From Carboxylicivirga linearis (lineage in GTDB: Bacteria > Bacteroidota > Bacteroidia > Bacteroidales > Marinilabiliaceae), in NCBI RefSeq assembly GCF_018271995.1, contig NZ_JAGUCO010000033.1:1-36639 (forward strand): a stretch of DNA of 36,639 bases, given 5' to 3'. Below the pieces are notes generated by a model. The model worked only from the letters and a program-made list of their open reading frames with translations. It had not been told where the DNA came from and searched no databases. The first letter of the stretch is position 1; each line of letters opens with the position of its first letter. Of this stretch, positions 15,974 to 24,538 are shown piece after piece. The translations under genes were made by a program, and so were the position numbers.

Positions 15974-17542
15974 TTAAAAAAAACTCAATCCCAATTCCTG
16001 AAAATAGCCGTTAATTTCAACGTCCAGTTCTGAGCGTTTGGCTTCCAGTGTTTTAATTTCCTGCATTACCGCATAAATATCCACAGGCTCTTCCTCTTCA
16101 AATGTATCAACATAGCGAGGAATGTTTAGGTTATAATCGTTCTCTGCAATCTCTTCTAAAGACGCAAGGTAGGAGTACTTATCAATGGCTTCACGATTTC
16201 GATATGTGGTTACAATTTTCTCAACATCACAATCCCTCAATTCATTTTGATTACCAACTTTAATAAAGTGGTCATCGCCACTGGCATCAATAAATACCAC
16301 ATTGTCATCAACTTCACGGCACTTTTTAAATACCAAAATACAGGTTGGTATAGATGTTCCATAGAAAATATTGGCAGGTAAACCTATTACAGCATCAAGA
16401 TAATTGCGGTCTTCAATTAGATACCTGCGAATAACACCTTCGGCAGCACCACGAAACAAAACTCCGTGAGGTAATACTGTAGCCATTGTTCCGTTATCGG
16501 CTAATTGGTGAACCATGTGGGTAACAAAGGCATAATCAGCTTTAGTTTTTGGTGCCAATTTACCGTATTGACTAAAACGTTCATCGGTGCTGTTCAATGG
16601 ATTTTCATCGCTTTTCCAATGAGCTGAGAATGGGGGATTAGCAACCACAGCCTCAAAACGCTTGTCGAGATGTTGTGGGTTTTCTAAAGTATCTTCCTGG
16701 CGAATATCGAAATTACGGTAATGAACATCGTGCAAAATCATGTTCATGCGAGCAAGGTTGAATGTTGTACGGTTAAGTTCCTGTCCGTAGTATTCGTCAA
16801 CAACTTCAACCTCTTTAGCTACACGCAACAACAAAGAACCGGAACCGCATGTTGGGTCATAAACCGATTTTAATTTCTTCTTTCCGCTGGTAACAATCTT
16901 AGCCAGTATTTTAGATACTTGTTGGGGAGTATAGAATTCTCCGGCAGATTTTCCGGCTCCGGCAGCAAATTTTGCAATTAAATATTCGTATGCATCTCCC
17001 AATACATCAGAATCAACTTCCTGTAGTTTAAAATCAATTTTATCAAGATGATTCAATATTTTGACTATAATTTCATTTCTTGCACCAACAGTCCTACCAA
17101 TCTTTGTTGACGTTAAATCCAAATCTTCAAATAAAGCCGTGAAATCGTCCTCGGATTCAGTCCCCATTGTACTTTGTTCAATGTGATTCATCACGGCTTG
17201 CAAGTCTTCAATAATATAGTTGCTTTCACTTTCGGTATCAGCATTCCCTTTTTTAGCCAATTCAGAAAATAGCTCTTTAGGTTTTAAAAAGTAACCCAGT
17301 TTCAAAAGCGATTCCTCTTTTATGGCTTCTAAGGTTTCGGTATCAGTTACTTTTATATAATCGGTTATCTTTTCTCCTTCAAGTAATTCATTGGCATATA
17401 AGTATTGTTTTTCACTCAGGTACTTATAAAAGATAAAACCGAGAATATAATCCCGGTAATCATCTGCACTAATCTTGCCTCTTAATAAATTGGCTATGCC
17501 CCAAAGTTGGGCTTCCAATAATTTCTTCTGGTCTTCTGACAT
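15974..17542 (-). CDS. hsdM: Type I restriction-modification DNA methyltransferase subunit
   Basis: HsdM methylates adenine-N6 at the site chosen by HsdS and is required for both modification and restriction. The 522-residue protein has the N-terminal helical HsdM_N domain (residues 1-165), AGEFYTPQQVS, the SAM-binding motif DPTCGSGS (229-236) and the catalytic NPPF (302-305). The length is normal. It lies 33 bases after the DUF1016 gene and 48 before hsdS, giving one minus-strand operon. No frameshift or missing motif is seen, so the system should be active. Confidence 0.95.
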   Translation of the reverse strand: MSEDQKKLLEAQLWGIANLLRGKISADDYRDYILGFIFYKYLSEKQYLYANELLEGEKITDYIKVTDTETLEAIKEESLLKLGYFLKPKELFSELAKKGNADTESESNYIIEDLQAVMNHIEQSTMGTESEDDFTALFEDLDLTSTKIGRTVGARNEIIVKILNHLDKIDFKLQEVDSDVLGDAYEYLIAKFAAGAGKSAGEFYTPQQVSKILAKIVTSGKKKLKSVYDPTCGSGSLLLRVAKEVEVVDEYYGQELNRTTFNLARMNMILHDVHYRNFDIRQEDTLENPQHLDKRFEAVVANPPFSAHWKSDENPLNSTDERFSQYGKLAPKTKADYAFVTHMVHQLADNGTMATVLPHGVLFRGAAEGVIRRYLIEDRNYLDAVIGLPANIFYGTSIPTCILVFKKCREVDDNVVFIDASGDDHFIKVGNQNELRDCDVEKIVTTYRNREAIDKYSYLASLEEIAENDYNLNIPRYVDTFEEEEPVDIYAVMQEIKTLEAKRSELDVEINGYFQELGLSFF

Positions 17543-17575
17543 ATTGTATTTTTCTTAAAATCAGTCTAAAATATT

Positions 17576-18619
17576 TTATTCTTTATCTCGGTTTTCAATA
17601 AGCCTTTTAGCAGTAATTGTAAATTGATGCAATTTTTTGGCTAAAAGCTCTTTGGGTAAATGTTGGGTTATGTATTCGGCAACCTTTATGTTTGCTTTAT
17701 CCAATTGAAGAAGCTCTATTTGTTCCTGGTTTCCTTCAGCACAAAGTATTAAGCCTATTGGTCGTTCTTCATCCGGTTCGGTATCGTGTTTTTCAAGATA
17801 TCGCAAATACAGTTCCATTTGTCCTTTATAGGCAGGTTTAAATTTCCCGATTTTAAGGTCTATTGCAATTAATCGTTTCAATTTCCGGTGATAGAACAAC
17901 AAATCAAGATTAAAATCGGTATTGTCGATTATCATACGTTTTTGACGGGCAACAAAGGTGAAACCAGAACCCAATTCAATTAAGAAGTTTTCTATCTCCC
18001 TAAGTATGGCAGCTTCCAGATCTTTCTCTGCATAAGTATCTTTTAGGTTTAAGAAGTCAAGGACATAATGGTCTTTAAAAACTAAATCCGGAGAGAGTTT
18101 ATCGCTTTCTTTTAATGCTTGAAGTTCAAGTTTTGCAAGTTCTTCTGGCTTTTTACTAATAGCTGTGCGTTCAAACAGCATTGAGTCTATTTTCTTTTGC
18201 AGGGTACGTGTGCTCCAGTTTTCAATTCGACACATCTGTGCATAAAACTCACGTTCTAAGTCTGTTTTGAGATAGATGATTGATTTAAAATGAGTCCAGC
18301 TCAATTGTCTCCACAGTGCAGAGACAATTTCTGATTCAGGAAAAGTCTCTGCAAAGCGTACCATGTTTGCTAAGTTTCTCTCTGAATATCCTGAACCATA
18401 GTGTGTTGTTAATTTTGCACTCAGTGCATGCAAAATTTGTTTTCCGTAATCAGCTCGCTTATTTTCAAGGATATCTTCTTTAATTCGCTTACCAATGTTC
18501 CAGTATGTGGCGGTAATTCCAACATTCACCGCCTGAGCTACCTGCTGTTTACCATGGTCAATTAGCTGTTGAATATCTGCAAATAGATTGCTGTTTATAT
18601 CTAACTTGTCTTCTGACAT
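17576..18619 (-). CDS. DUF1016 (YhcG-type) PDDEXK nuclease protein
   Basis: This 347-residue protein has the DUF1016_N helical domain (TATYWNIGKRI, YGSGYSERNLANMVRFAE, WSHF-like SWTHFKSI) and a C-terminal PDDEXK nuclease domain. Acidic/Lys residues lie in FNLDLLFYHRKLKRLIAIDLKIG, followed by KPAYKGQMELYL and a conserved GLILCAE. Members are repeatedly found next to type I RM operons, which is the case here: 33 bases before hsdM and 13 after the AbiEi-like gene. The biochemical role is not established; an accessory defence nuclease is the usual guess. Confidence 0.88.
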   Translation of the reverse strand: MSEDKLDINSNLFADIQQLIDHGKQQVAQAVNVGITATYWNIGKRIKEDILENKRADYGKQILHALSAKLTTHYGSGYSERNLANMVRFAETFPESEIVSALWRQLSWTHFKSIIYLKTDLEREFYAQMCRIENWSTRTLQKKIDSMLFERTAISKKPEELAKLELQALKESDKLSPDLVFKDHYVLDFLNLKDTYAEKDLEAAILREIENFLIELGSGFTFVARQKRMIIDNTDFNLDLLFYHRKLKRLIAIDLKIGKFKPAYKGQMELYLRYLEKHDTEPDEERPIGLILCAEGNQEQIELLQLDKANIKVAEYITQHLPKELLAKKLHQFTITAKRLIENRDKE

Positions 18620-18632
18620 ATTCTTTTTTTAT

Positions 18633-19232
18633 CTATTTATCAATTGCCTGTTTCATTATTTCTCTAATCCACACCGGGGCTAATGCAATATCGTGTTGCA
18701 ACAGTTTGGGGTCTTCTTTCTGTAAAAGCGTATTAATTTTTCGGAGTTCCACTTCGGTGGCTTTATCTTTGCCTATTTCACGCAAAGCCTGTATAACCAA
18801 AGAGCTGATTTTACCTTTTGCTTTAAGGTTTTTAGGAGTGGTTCTTTTTAGTTTTATGGTTCTTTTTCCGACCTTAATAATACGGGGAGCACCATCGGTG
18901 AGGAAAACTAATTTTAAAGGTACTTGTGTACTTAAACCTAAAGCATGTAATGCGTATGCTCCTGTAGAGATGAGTTTAATTTTATCGCGTCTGGCAATGG
19001 CTTTAGCTACATCCTCGGCGGTAGGCAATACTTCTCCAATATATTTGTCTATTATCGGACGCACGTATATACCATGAGCAACAGACCTTATCAGACCTTT
19101 TTCTTTTAAGTTTTGCAAAGCTTTTCTTATTGATTCAGCCGAACCTCTATGGCTAAAATCATCGGAAAACAATAGATAACCTTTAGGTTTTGACTTAATT
19201 GTCTTTTCTATCTTAAATTCAACGCTTTGCAT
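18633..19232 (-). CDS. DUF6088 / AbiEi-like antitoxin-type protein
   Basis: This 199-residue protein has an N-terminal winged helix (RGSAESIRKALQNLKEKGLIRSVAHGIYVRP) followed by the conserved STGAYALHALGLSTQVP block of AbiEi-type proteins, and a basic region (VGKRTIKLKRTTPKNL). In AbiE systems the antitoxin represses its operon and counters an AbiEii nucleotidyltransferase. No such toxin lies beside it, and the next gene is DUF1016. As the first gene after a good -7 box, it could be the autoregulator of the restriction operon. This role is inference. Confidence 0.75.
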   Translation of the reverse strand: MQSVEFKIEKTIKSKPKGYLLFSDDFSHRGSAESIRKALQNLKEKGLIRSVAHGIYVRPIIDKYIGEVLPTAEDVAKAIARRDKIKLISTGAYALHALGLSTQVPLKLVFLTDGAPRIIKVGKRTIKLKRTTPKNLKAKGKISSLVIQALREIGKDKATEVELRKINTLLQKEDPKLLQHDIALAPVWIREIMKQAIDK

Positions 19233-19256
19233 ATTTATTACATGAGAAAATTTTCA

Positions 19257-19264
19257 CAAATATA
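19257..19264 (-). promoter_or_regulatory. -7 promoter box of the AbiEi-DUF1016-hsdMS operon
   Basis: On the minus strand TATATTTG matches the Bacteroidota TAnnTTTG -7 consensus exactly and lies 25 nt before the AbiEi-like start codon. All downstream genes to hsdS are spaced by 13-48 bases, so this is probably the promoter for the operon. Confidence 0.6.
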
Positions 19265-19322
19265 GAATAAATATGTGAAGCAGAAATTAAGGTAGGTCAA
19301 TTGTATTTATTTCAGGAAATAT

Positions 19323-19447
19323 GAGAATGTAAGCCAACACTTACAATTTCATGTAAACTTTGTAAATATTGTAAATGGAGAGATGTAAAAATCAATACGT
19401 CAACAAAATATAGATTTACTTTATAAGAATTTTCAAGTAAATATCTT
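19323..19447 (+). repeat. GTAAA-triplet element, copy 2
   Basis: GTAAA boxes start at 19353, 19362 and 19371 (9-bp steps), the inverted TTTAC at 19415 (44 bp after the third), and a further GTAAA at 19437 (22 bp on). All three distances equal those of copy 1, and the two align without gaps at an offset of 15,117 bp. It lies between the restriction operon promoter and the end of the nitrogen operon (19233-19505 holds nothing else). Confidence 0.7.
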
Positions 19448-19505
19448 CACTAAATACCATAGCATTAAAAATGGTTGTGGCTATATTTTTTTAATAGCTA
19501 TGTTA

Positions 19506-20117
19506 TTATCGAAACGGTTTATAGTTACTGATTTTTAATTTAATTTTTCTCAAAACTCCTCTAACTCTACCATTGGTTGGATAAGTCCTGTGTTTAGTCA
19601 TGTTATTAAAAACTAACGCAACAAGAAATAAGATAAAAGCTCCTGATAAGACTGGAGAAATTGCATAAAAATATCCGATAGCTTTGACTTTCTCAGTACC
19701 AATAACTGCAATTAATGCAGTAGCTCCGCCGGGAGGATGTAGCGTTTTTGATAATTGCATTGCAACTATTGAAGTAGCAACAGCTAACGGTGCTGTAATC
19801 CATATTATTTCTGGTAATATTTTAAAAATGGTTACTCCAATTATTGCAGAAATAAAATGTCCCCCAATGAGATTCCGTGGTTGCGCTAAAGGACTTTCAA
19901 CTGCTCCGTATATCAAAACACTAGATGCTCCAAATGAACCGATAAGAAATATATTTTCTAACTCGCTAAGATGAGTGCTTTGTATAAATGCGATTAATCC
20001 GATACCGACAAACGCACCAATAAATGACCATAGAAACTCTTTGTAATCTATTAGAGTTTCCCTGTATATTACATATTTAGAAAAGCGTATGCTTCTCTTT
20101 ATCTTTCTTACAACCAT
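19506..20117 (-). CDS. HPP-family membrane protein, candidate nitrite transporter
   Basis: This 203-residue protein has four or five hydrophobic segments and the family signature HPPGGATALIAVIG around residue 127. Cyanobacterial and chloroplast HPP proteins have been shown to move nitrite. Here the gene is the last of the minus-strand series nrfH-nrfA-resB-ccsA, 46 bases after ccsA, which makes nitrite or a related anion the natural candidate substrate. No C-terminal CBS domains are present, unlike some bacterial members. The family call is firm; the substrate is inference from family precedent and context. Confidence 0.8.
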   Translation of the reverse strand: MVVRKIKRSIRFSKYVIYRETLIDYKEFLWSFIGAFVGIGLIAFIQSTHLSELENIFLIGSFGASSVLIYGAVESPLAQPRNLIGGHFISAIIGVTIFKILPEIIWITAPLAVATSIVAMQLSKTLHPPGGATALIAVIGTEKVKAIGYFYAISPVLSGAFILFLVALVFNNMTKHRTYPTNGRVRGVLRKIKLKISNYKPFR

Positions 20118-20163
20118 AGGTATTTAATTCAATAGGAAGAAAACTCATTTCATCGTGAATTGT

Positions 20164-20949
20164 TTAACTCGAATAAACATGCACACTATTTTGCGCTGCC
20201 GGAAGGTAATTGATTCCAAACCAACAAATGAGTAATACTACAAATGCCAACAGTAAAATCAGAAAGACTTTTTTGTGGCTTAGATTACTTTTTATCCTGA
20301 AATGAATATAAATCAGGTAAACTGCCCAAGTAAGAAATGCCCATGTCTCTTTGGGATCCCAAGTCCAATAATGCCCCCATGCTTCTTTTGCCCATAAAGC
20401 CCCAAAAATAAGCCCTAACGTGAGGAAGCCAAAGCCGACATAGACTATGTTATCTGTTTTTAATACAAAATCCTCTTTCAGATTATCTTTTCTAATGACA
20501 TATAATCCAAGCAACCCGAAAAGTGCAGATAAGCCCAATAATGCGTAAGCAATCATATACACAATTACATGAGGTACAAACCAAATGCTTTGCAATGCTG
20601 GCATTAGTGTTTTACTGTGAATATCAGGATTTAGGTAGTTCAATAATAAAAATAGAATAGCCATACCAAGTGAATACATAAGCATTAGCTTGATTTTCCA
20701 TCGCTTAAATATTACATAGCCTGAAATTGCCAGGAAGAATGAATACCAAAGTCTTGTCTCTCCAAGAGTTCTTAATGGTGGGCGATGAAGATTAGTCCAA
20801 AGTAAAACGATAAATACAGCCAGACTTAAAGTTCCAAGGATTGCAGTCAAATTGGCGATTTTGCCCATCTTGTCAGAAAGTGAAGTGCCAATAGCCAAAA
20901 TCCATGCTACCACCGAAATAATTGCGAATATTTCAAAATTATGCCACAT
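20164..20949 (-). CDS. ccsA: Cytochrome c assembly protein CcsA (system II)
   Basis: CcsA and ResB/CcsB form the system II synthase that exports heme and attaches it to CXXCH motifs outside the membrane. The 261-residue protein has about seven membrane helices and the heme-handling motif WGHYWTWDPKETWAF (around residues 190-205). Conserved histidines lie near HVIVYMIAYALLGLSAL and the C-terminal helix. The start overlaps the resB stop by one base (TAATG), showing translational coupling. It supplies mature hemes for the nine CXXC[H/K] sites of NrfH and NrfA encoded upstream. Confidence 0.9.
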   Translation of the reverse strand: MWHNFEIFAIISVVAWILAIGTSLSDKMGKIANLTAILGTLSLAVFIVLLWTNLHRPPLRTLGETRLWYSFFLAISGYVIFKRWKIKLMLMYSLGMAILFLLLNYLNPDIHSKTLMPALQSIWFVPHVIVYMIAYALLGLSALFGLLGLYVIRKDNLKEDFVLKTDNIVYVGFGFLTLGLIFGALWAKEAWGHYWTWDPKETWAFLTWAVYLIYIHFRIKSNLSHKKVFLILLLAFVVLLICWFGINYLPAAQNSVHVYSS

Positions 20950-22214
20950 TACACTTCCTCCTTCCTTTTACCAGTCCATATCAGATAGAAAGTTCCTGCA
21001 ATGAGTAAGAAGAATCCCAAATATACCGACGGCAACCAAGGGTCTTTAACCAGTTCCAAAATGCTTTTCGTTGACCAACGTCCCATTGTTTCATCATAAC
21101 TTGTTTGATAAATCTTCCATCCGGAAATCTTGATTGGTTTATTTACCTCGATGATGGTATCATATACTGCTCCGGCTTTTTCATAAACCGTTATTTCAGA
21201 CAGGAATCGTTTTGCTTCGGGTTCGGTCATAAGCATGATAGTGCTTGAATCTATCGAGTACATTACCTGATGGTATAAAATACTCGGACTTGAAATCCAG
21301 AATGTATCAACCATTCCGTTGTATGACTTTGTTATCATCGTTGATTGTGTTGCCCCCATCCCCAACACAGGTTCAAACCTATTTAAAACAGGCGCAGAAC
21401 TCATTAAAAGCTTTTCAATCTTAAAATCGTAATCCTTATAGTTGAATTGCAAGCCCTTGTTTGGGTCTATCATTAAAGGTTTGTTGTTTTGATTGATTAT
21501 CTCCCCGGTTTTGTTATCAACGAATGCAATTTTCGCTGGATATTCTTCAATGGAGAAATCTCGTAGCTTAATGGCAAAATTCAATTCTTCTGTACTGTTT
21601 CCGTTCTCAACTCCATACCAGATAGTTTTGCCTTCTTCAAGATACATATTCAGTTTTTGTATGTCTCCTGCACCTAAATGAGCTGCTGCAATACACAGCC
21701 ATAAACCGAAATGGTTTAGAAAGAATCCAATATTTCTTTTTGATAATTTTGTAATCCTTTTTATGGTTACTGTACCAAGTATGATTAAAAAGAAAGTCAC
21801 ACCAATTGTGTAAGTCCAGCTTGATGTTACATCAAACAGAAAAAACAACGAATCTGTTTGTCTTTGTGGAACTAAAGCCATTGAAAGAGATGGTACAACG
21901 AACAATATTATCCCTGCAATAGATGCAGGAACGCTATAAAACCATTTGAAAAACGTTCTTTTTTTTGATAACAGGTACAGCAATAACGAGATGTTTGCTA
22001 AAAGAACAAGTGAAATAACATTGGCTGGCCATGAAATTTTGGGAGCTTTTGTTCCTGTTATAAATTCAAGGCCCAATGATGCCAAAAGCAGGGCAAAAGC
22101 TATCAGGAAGCTTTCTGAGTACCTCCAGGGAAGTACCCACAAGCTTTTCTTTTCTTTAGTATTTTGCAAGGTCTTTATTCTAATATTTTGATTCTCTTTG
22201 ACTAGCTTCTTCAA
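20949..22214 (-). CDS. resB: ResB/CcsB-like cytochrome c biogenesis protein
   Basis: This 421-residue protein is the second half of a system II cytochrome c synthase. It has three N-terminal membrane helices (about residues 30-120), another near residue 165 (GFFLNHFGLWLCIAAAHLG, where the His is a typical heme-facing residue), a large extracytoplasmic domain and a final helix followed by a basic tail. The first Met lies 35 bases inside nrfA, the only ATG giving the full N-terminus; an in-frame TTG further in is possible. The overlap implies coupling to nrfA translation. The partner CcsA is encoded directly downstream. Confidence 0.85.
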   Translation of the reverse strand: MKKLVKENQNIRIKTLQNTKEKKSLWVLPWRYSESFLIAFALLLASLGLEFITGTKAPKISWPANVISLVLLANISLLLYLLSKKRTFFKWFYSVPASIAGIILFVVPSLSMALVPQRQTDSLFFLFDVTSSWTYTIGVTFFLIILGTVTIKRITKLSKRNIGFFLNHFGLWLCIAAAHLGAGDIQKLNMYLEEGKTIWYGVENGNSTEELNFAIKLRDFSIEEYPAKIAFVDNKTGEIINQNNKPLMIDPNKGLQFNYKDYDFKIEKLLMSSAPVLNRFEPVLGMGATQSTMITKSYNGMVDTFWISSPSILYHQVMYSIDSSTIMLMTEPEAKRFLSEITVYEKAGAVYDTIIEVNKPIKISGWKIYQTSYDETMGRWSTKSILELVKDPWLPSVYLGFFLLIAGTFYLIWTGKRKEEV

Positions 22215-23679
22215 GCCATTTAGGAACTACTGTTTCAAGAAATTCTGCTTTATCAGCATTTAATTTAGCCATATCCAAGCCTATGTACTGTTGTGCCTTC
22301 GCTTTAGTAGATATATCAGGCATTTCAACCTCTTTATTATAACCAAGGTCGGCTAATAAGCGGGTAAGCTTGATTCTTGCCTCTTGTGCAATATTAATTC
22401 CTGATGATACAATTCGACCAGTTTCAACTGGAGAATGGAATGATGCGCCATGTGCTGCTACAGAATAATCCCAACGCCATTGAGCGTGTCGTATATCCAT
22501 AAGTATGGGTTGCATTTGTTTTTCGTTTGCACCTTTGTCCCATGCTGCTTTAGCTTCTACATGTGCTTTCACCAATAAATCTTCAAGTATGTTTACGTTT
22601 TCTTTTATTTTATCCTGACGAGAATATACATCGGCAATGAGTTTGTGGGCTTCTTCACGATGGCAAACCTGGCATGAATTAGCCACATTATTAAGCGGAC
22701 TTTGAATATGATGGTCGGTAAATTTTACTCCCCCTTCGCTCTTATAAGGCATATGACAATCGGCGCATGAAACCCCTCGTTGAGCATGAACTCCTGTTAA
22801 GTAAGTTTCATAACCCGGATGTTGCGCTTTTAGCATCGGAGCCTTACTTAATTGATGCGTCCAGTCACTAAAGTTCATATTGTCATAGTATTCTTCTGCG
22901 GCTTCAACGGTCATTCCATTATCCCAGGGGAAAGTAAGGTAAGGAACACCTTCAATTTTATCCTTATTGAAGTAATATTCGACATGACATTGGGCGCAAA
23001 CTAAAGTTCGCATTTCCTGATGCGTGGCTTTACTTATGTCTTTTCCTTGTCTTTCAAATGCTTCAATCAATGCCGGACGAGAAATGCGTAACTGCATGGT
23101 ATTCACATCATGGCAATCGGCACAACCAATTGGGTTAACTATTTCAGCTCCCCATTTTTCCCATGAACCTTTATAAAACTCTGCAATCCCCACTTCATTC
23201 ATCATTCTTGGAACATCGGGGCTTTTACATGTCCAGCAAGTATTTGGCATTGGACTTTTTACACTATCATTTGGTGCGCCAGTTCTTAAAATATTACGGA
23301 CATCATTTACCGCATAATAGTGGCCTCGCCCCTGGTTATATTCTTTAGAAAAACCATATCCAGCCCAAAGCACAACCATCCTTGGGTCTTCCTCCAATTC
23401 ATCTATAGTTGCAGAACCATTGTATTTACTTCTAAATGTTGTATCAGAAGTGTTATAGTATGATTCGAATTCACGAGGAAAATTAGCTCCCCACTTTTCA
23501 TTACGGGGTTCAAACTGAGAAAAATCGTTTTTGGGTGCATAGGCAAACACCGCTTCGCTTCTTCTTTCTACAACACTTGATGCTAACAATCCTAAAAGGA
23601 ATACAACTATTATTGTTCCGAGGAAAAGAATCCAGCCTTTCCAGGGTTTTTCTTTGATTTGTTCGCTGAATGATTTCAT
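22180..23679 (-). CDS. nrfA: Pentaheme cytochrome c nitrite reductase (ammonia-forming)
   Basis: NrfA reduces nitrite to ammonium with six electrons, and also NO and hydroxylamine. The 499-residue protein has an N-terminal signal anchor (residues 14-36). It has the active-site heme motif CWTCK (148-152), in which Lys replaces the proximal His, and four CXXCH motifs: CADCH (186), CAQCH (228), CADCH (305) and CQVCH (336). Conserved HPGYETYLTGVHAQ (287-300) supplies the catalytic His region, and Tyr and Gln residues near YLTFPW fit the calcium site. All expected elements are present. It lies 9 bases after nrfH, and resB begins inside its 3' end. An Fnr-like operator precedes the operon. Confidence 0.96.
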   Translation of the reverse strand: MKSFSEQIKEKPWKGWILFLGTIIVVFLLGLLASSVVERRSEAVFAYAPKNDFSQFEPRNEKWGANFPREFESYYNTSDTTFRSKYNGSATIDELEEDPRMVVLWAGYGFSKEYNQGRGHYYAVNDVRNILRTGAPNDSVKSPMPNTCWTCKSPDVPRMMNEVGIAEFYKGSWEKWGAEIVNPIGCADCHDVNTMQLRISRPALIEAFERQGKDISKATHQEMRTLVCAQCHVEYYFNKDKIEGVPYLTFPWDNGMTVEAAEEYYDNMNFSDWTHQLSKAPMLKAQHPGYETYLTGVHAQRGVSCADCHMPYKSEGGVKFTDHHIQSPLNNVANSCQVCHREEAHKLIADVYSRQDKIKENVNILEDLLVKAHVEAKAAWDKGANEKQMQPILMDIRHAQWRWDYSVAAHGASFHSPVETGRIVSSGINIAQEARIKLTRLLADLGYNKEVEMPDISTKAKAQQYIGLDMAKLNADKAEFLETVVPKWLEEASQRESKY

Positions 23680-23688
23680 ATGGTTATG

Positions 23689-24288
23689 CTAATTAGTTTC
23701 TTTTAGTGCTTCTTTTAACCAATCGGGTACAGGACTTTCAGGCAATGGTACTTTTGCATTAGGCGTACTCGAAAGACTGTTCACCCTGCCATGGGGAACT
23801 TCACGATGGCATTCCCAACATGTTCTGTCCGTTCTGTTTGAATGAAAGTCGGCATGTATGGTATTCATTTTTGAATCTGTAATAAGGTCACTGTGGCATC
23901 GAATACAATTTTGCTGAACAACCTGATGTCCAGCATCCTTAATTTGGATGACCTGAGGTTCTGCTCTCATAGTAAAAATGGTTGCATGTCTCATACCATC
24001 TTTCCCTTTGAAATAATATTTATTGAGTACGTTATTGTGAGGTACGTGACAGTCATTACAGTTAGCCCATTCTCTATGGGAGCTATGCATCCAGGTTGCA
24101 TATTGAGGAGCCATAATGTGACAGTTAACACAGGTTTTTGGCTCATCAGATAAATAAGATGATGCGTTGGAGATGTAAAATAGAAAGAAAAAAAGACCAA
24201 CTAAGATAGCGGTAACAATAATGACTGGAATTCGCCATTTATCCGGAGGTAAAATTTTTTTCAATAGAATCATAGTCTTTAGTTTCAT
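23689..24288 (-). CDS. nrfH: NrfH membrane tetraheme quinol dehydrogenase
   Basis: NrfH takes electrons from menaquinol and passes them to NrfA. The 199-residue NapC/NirT-type protein has one N-terminal membrane helix (residues 20-42) and four heme motifs: CVNCH (53), CNDCH (77), CIRCH (128) and CWECH (157). The Met after the first heme (CHIM) fits the known unusual ligation of NrfH heme 1. An alternative start lies at codon 6. It is the first gene of the operon. The promoter region has a -7 box at 24354-24361 and a palindromic operator at 24383-24398. Confidence 0.94.
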   Translation of the reverse strand: MKLKTMILLKKILPPDKWRIPVIIVTAILVGLFFFLFYISNASSYLSDEPKTCVNCHIMAPQYATWMHSSHREWANCNDCHVPHNNVLNKYYFKGKDGMRHATIFTMRAEPQVIQIKDAGHQVVQQNCIRCHSDLITDSKMNTIHADFHSNRTDRTCWECHREVPHGRVNSLSSTPNAKVPLPESPVPDWLKEALKETN

Positions 24289-24353
24289 TATAGTAAAACT
24301 ATCCTCCCCGCATTTTCATTAAAACAAATTAATGAATATTCAATCTTGCAATA

Positions 24354-24361
24354 CAAATATA
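24354..24361 (-). promoter_or_regulatory. -7 promoter box of the nrfHA operon
   Basis: On the minus strand TATATTTG matches TAnnTTTG, with about 65 nt to the nrfH start. There is no convincing -33 element, but the palindromic operator sits exactly 21 nt upstream, centred near -43. This is the arrangement of class II activation by Crp/Fnr proteins. Confidence 0.6.
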
Positions 24362-24382
24362 GGTTGTCACAAACAAAGAAAC

Positions 24383-24398
24383 TGTACCATATGTTACA
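24383..24398. promoter_or_regulatory. Crp/Fnr-type operator in the nrfH-PepSY intergenic region
   Basis: TGTACCATATGTTACA differs by one base from the perfect palindrome in front of hcp (30689-30704), and the flanking GCT is shared. It lies between the divergent nrfH and PepSY-type genes and could serve both (141 bp before the latter start). The GTAAC-N4-GTTAC shape resembles sites I recall for HcpR-type regulators; that match is from memory. The rest of 24289-24538 is AT-rich without further features. Confidence 0.7.
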
Positions 24399-24538
24399 GC
24401 TTATGATTTTTCTATTTCATAAAATTGCATCTAATAAATTTAAGACTTTTTAAAGAGATTAAAAAAACAATATTCAGCATTGACGATTTTTAAGATGCTG
24501 TAATTTAAATAAGAACGAACGTTTAGACTGATTGATAA

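Noticed and set aside
22180-22214. The 35-base overlap of resB and nrfA as a frameshift or sequencing error
   Set aside because: Both proteins have complete, family-typical ends; the overlap is explained by translational coupling or a slightly later resB start.
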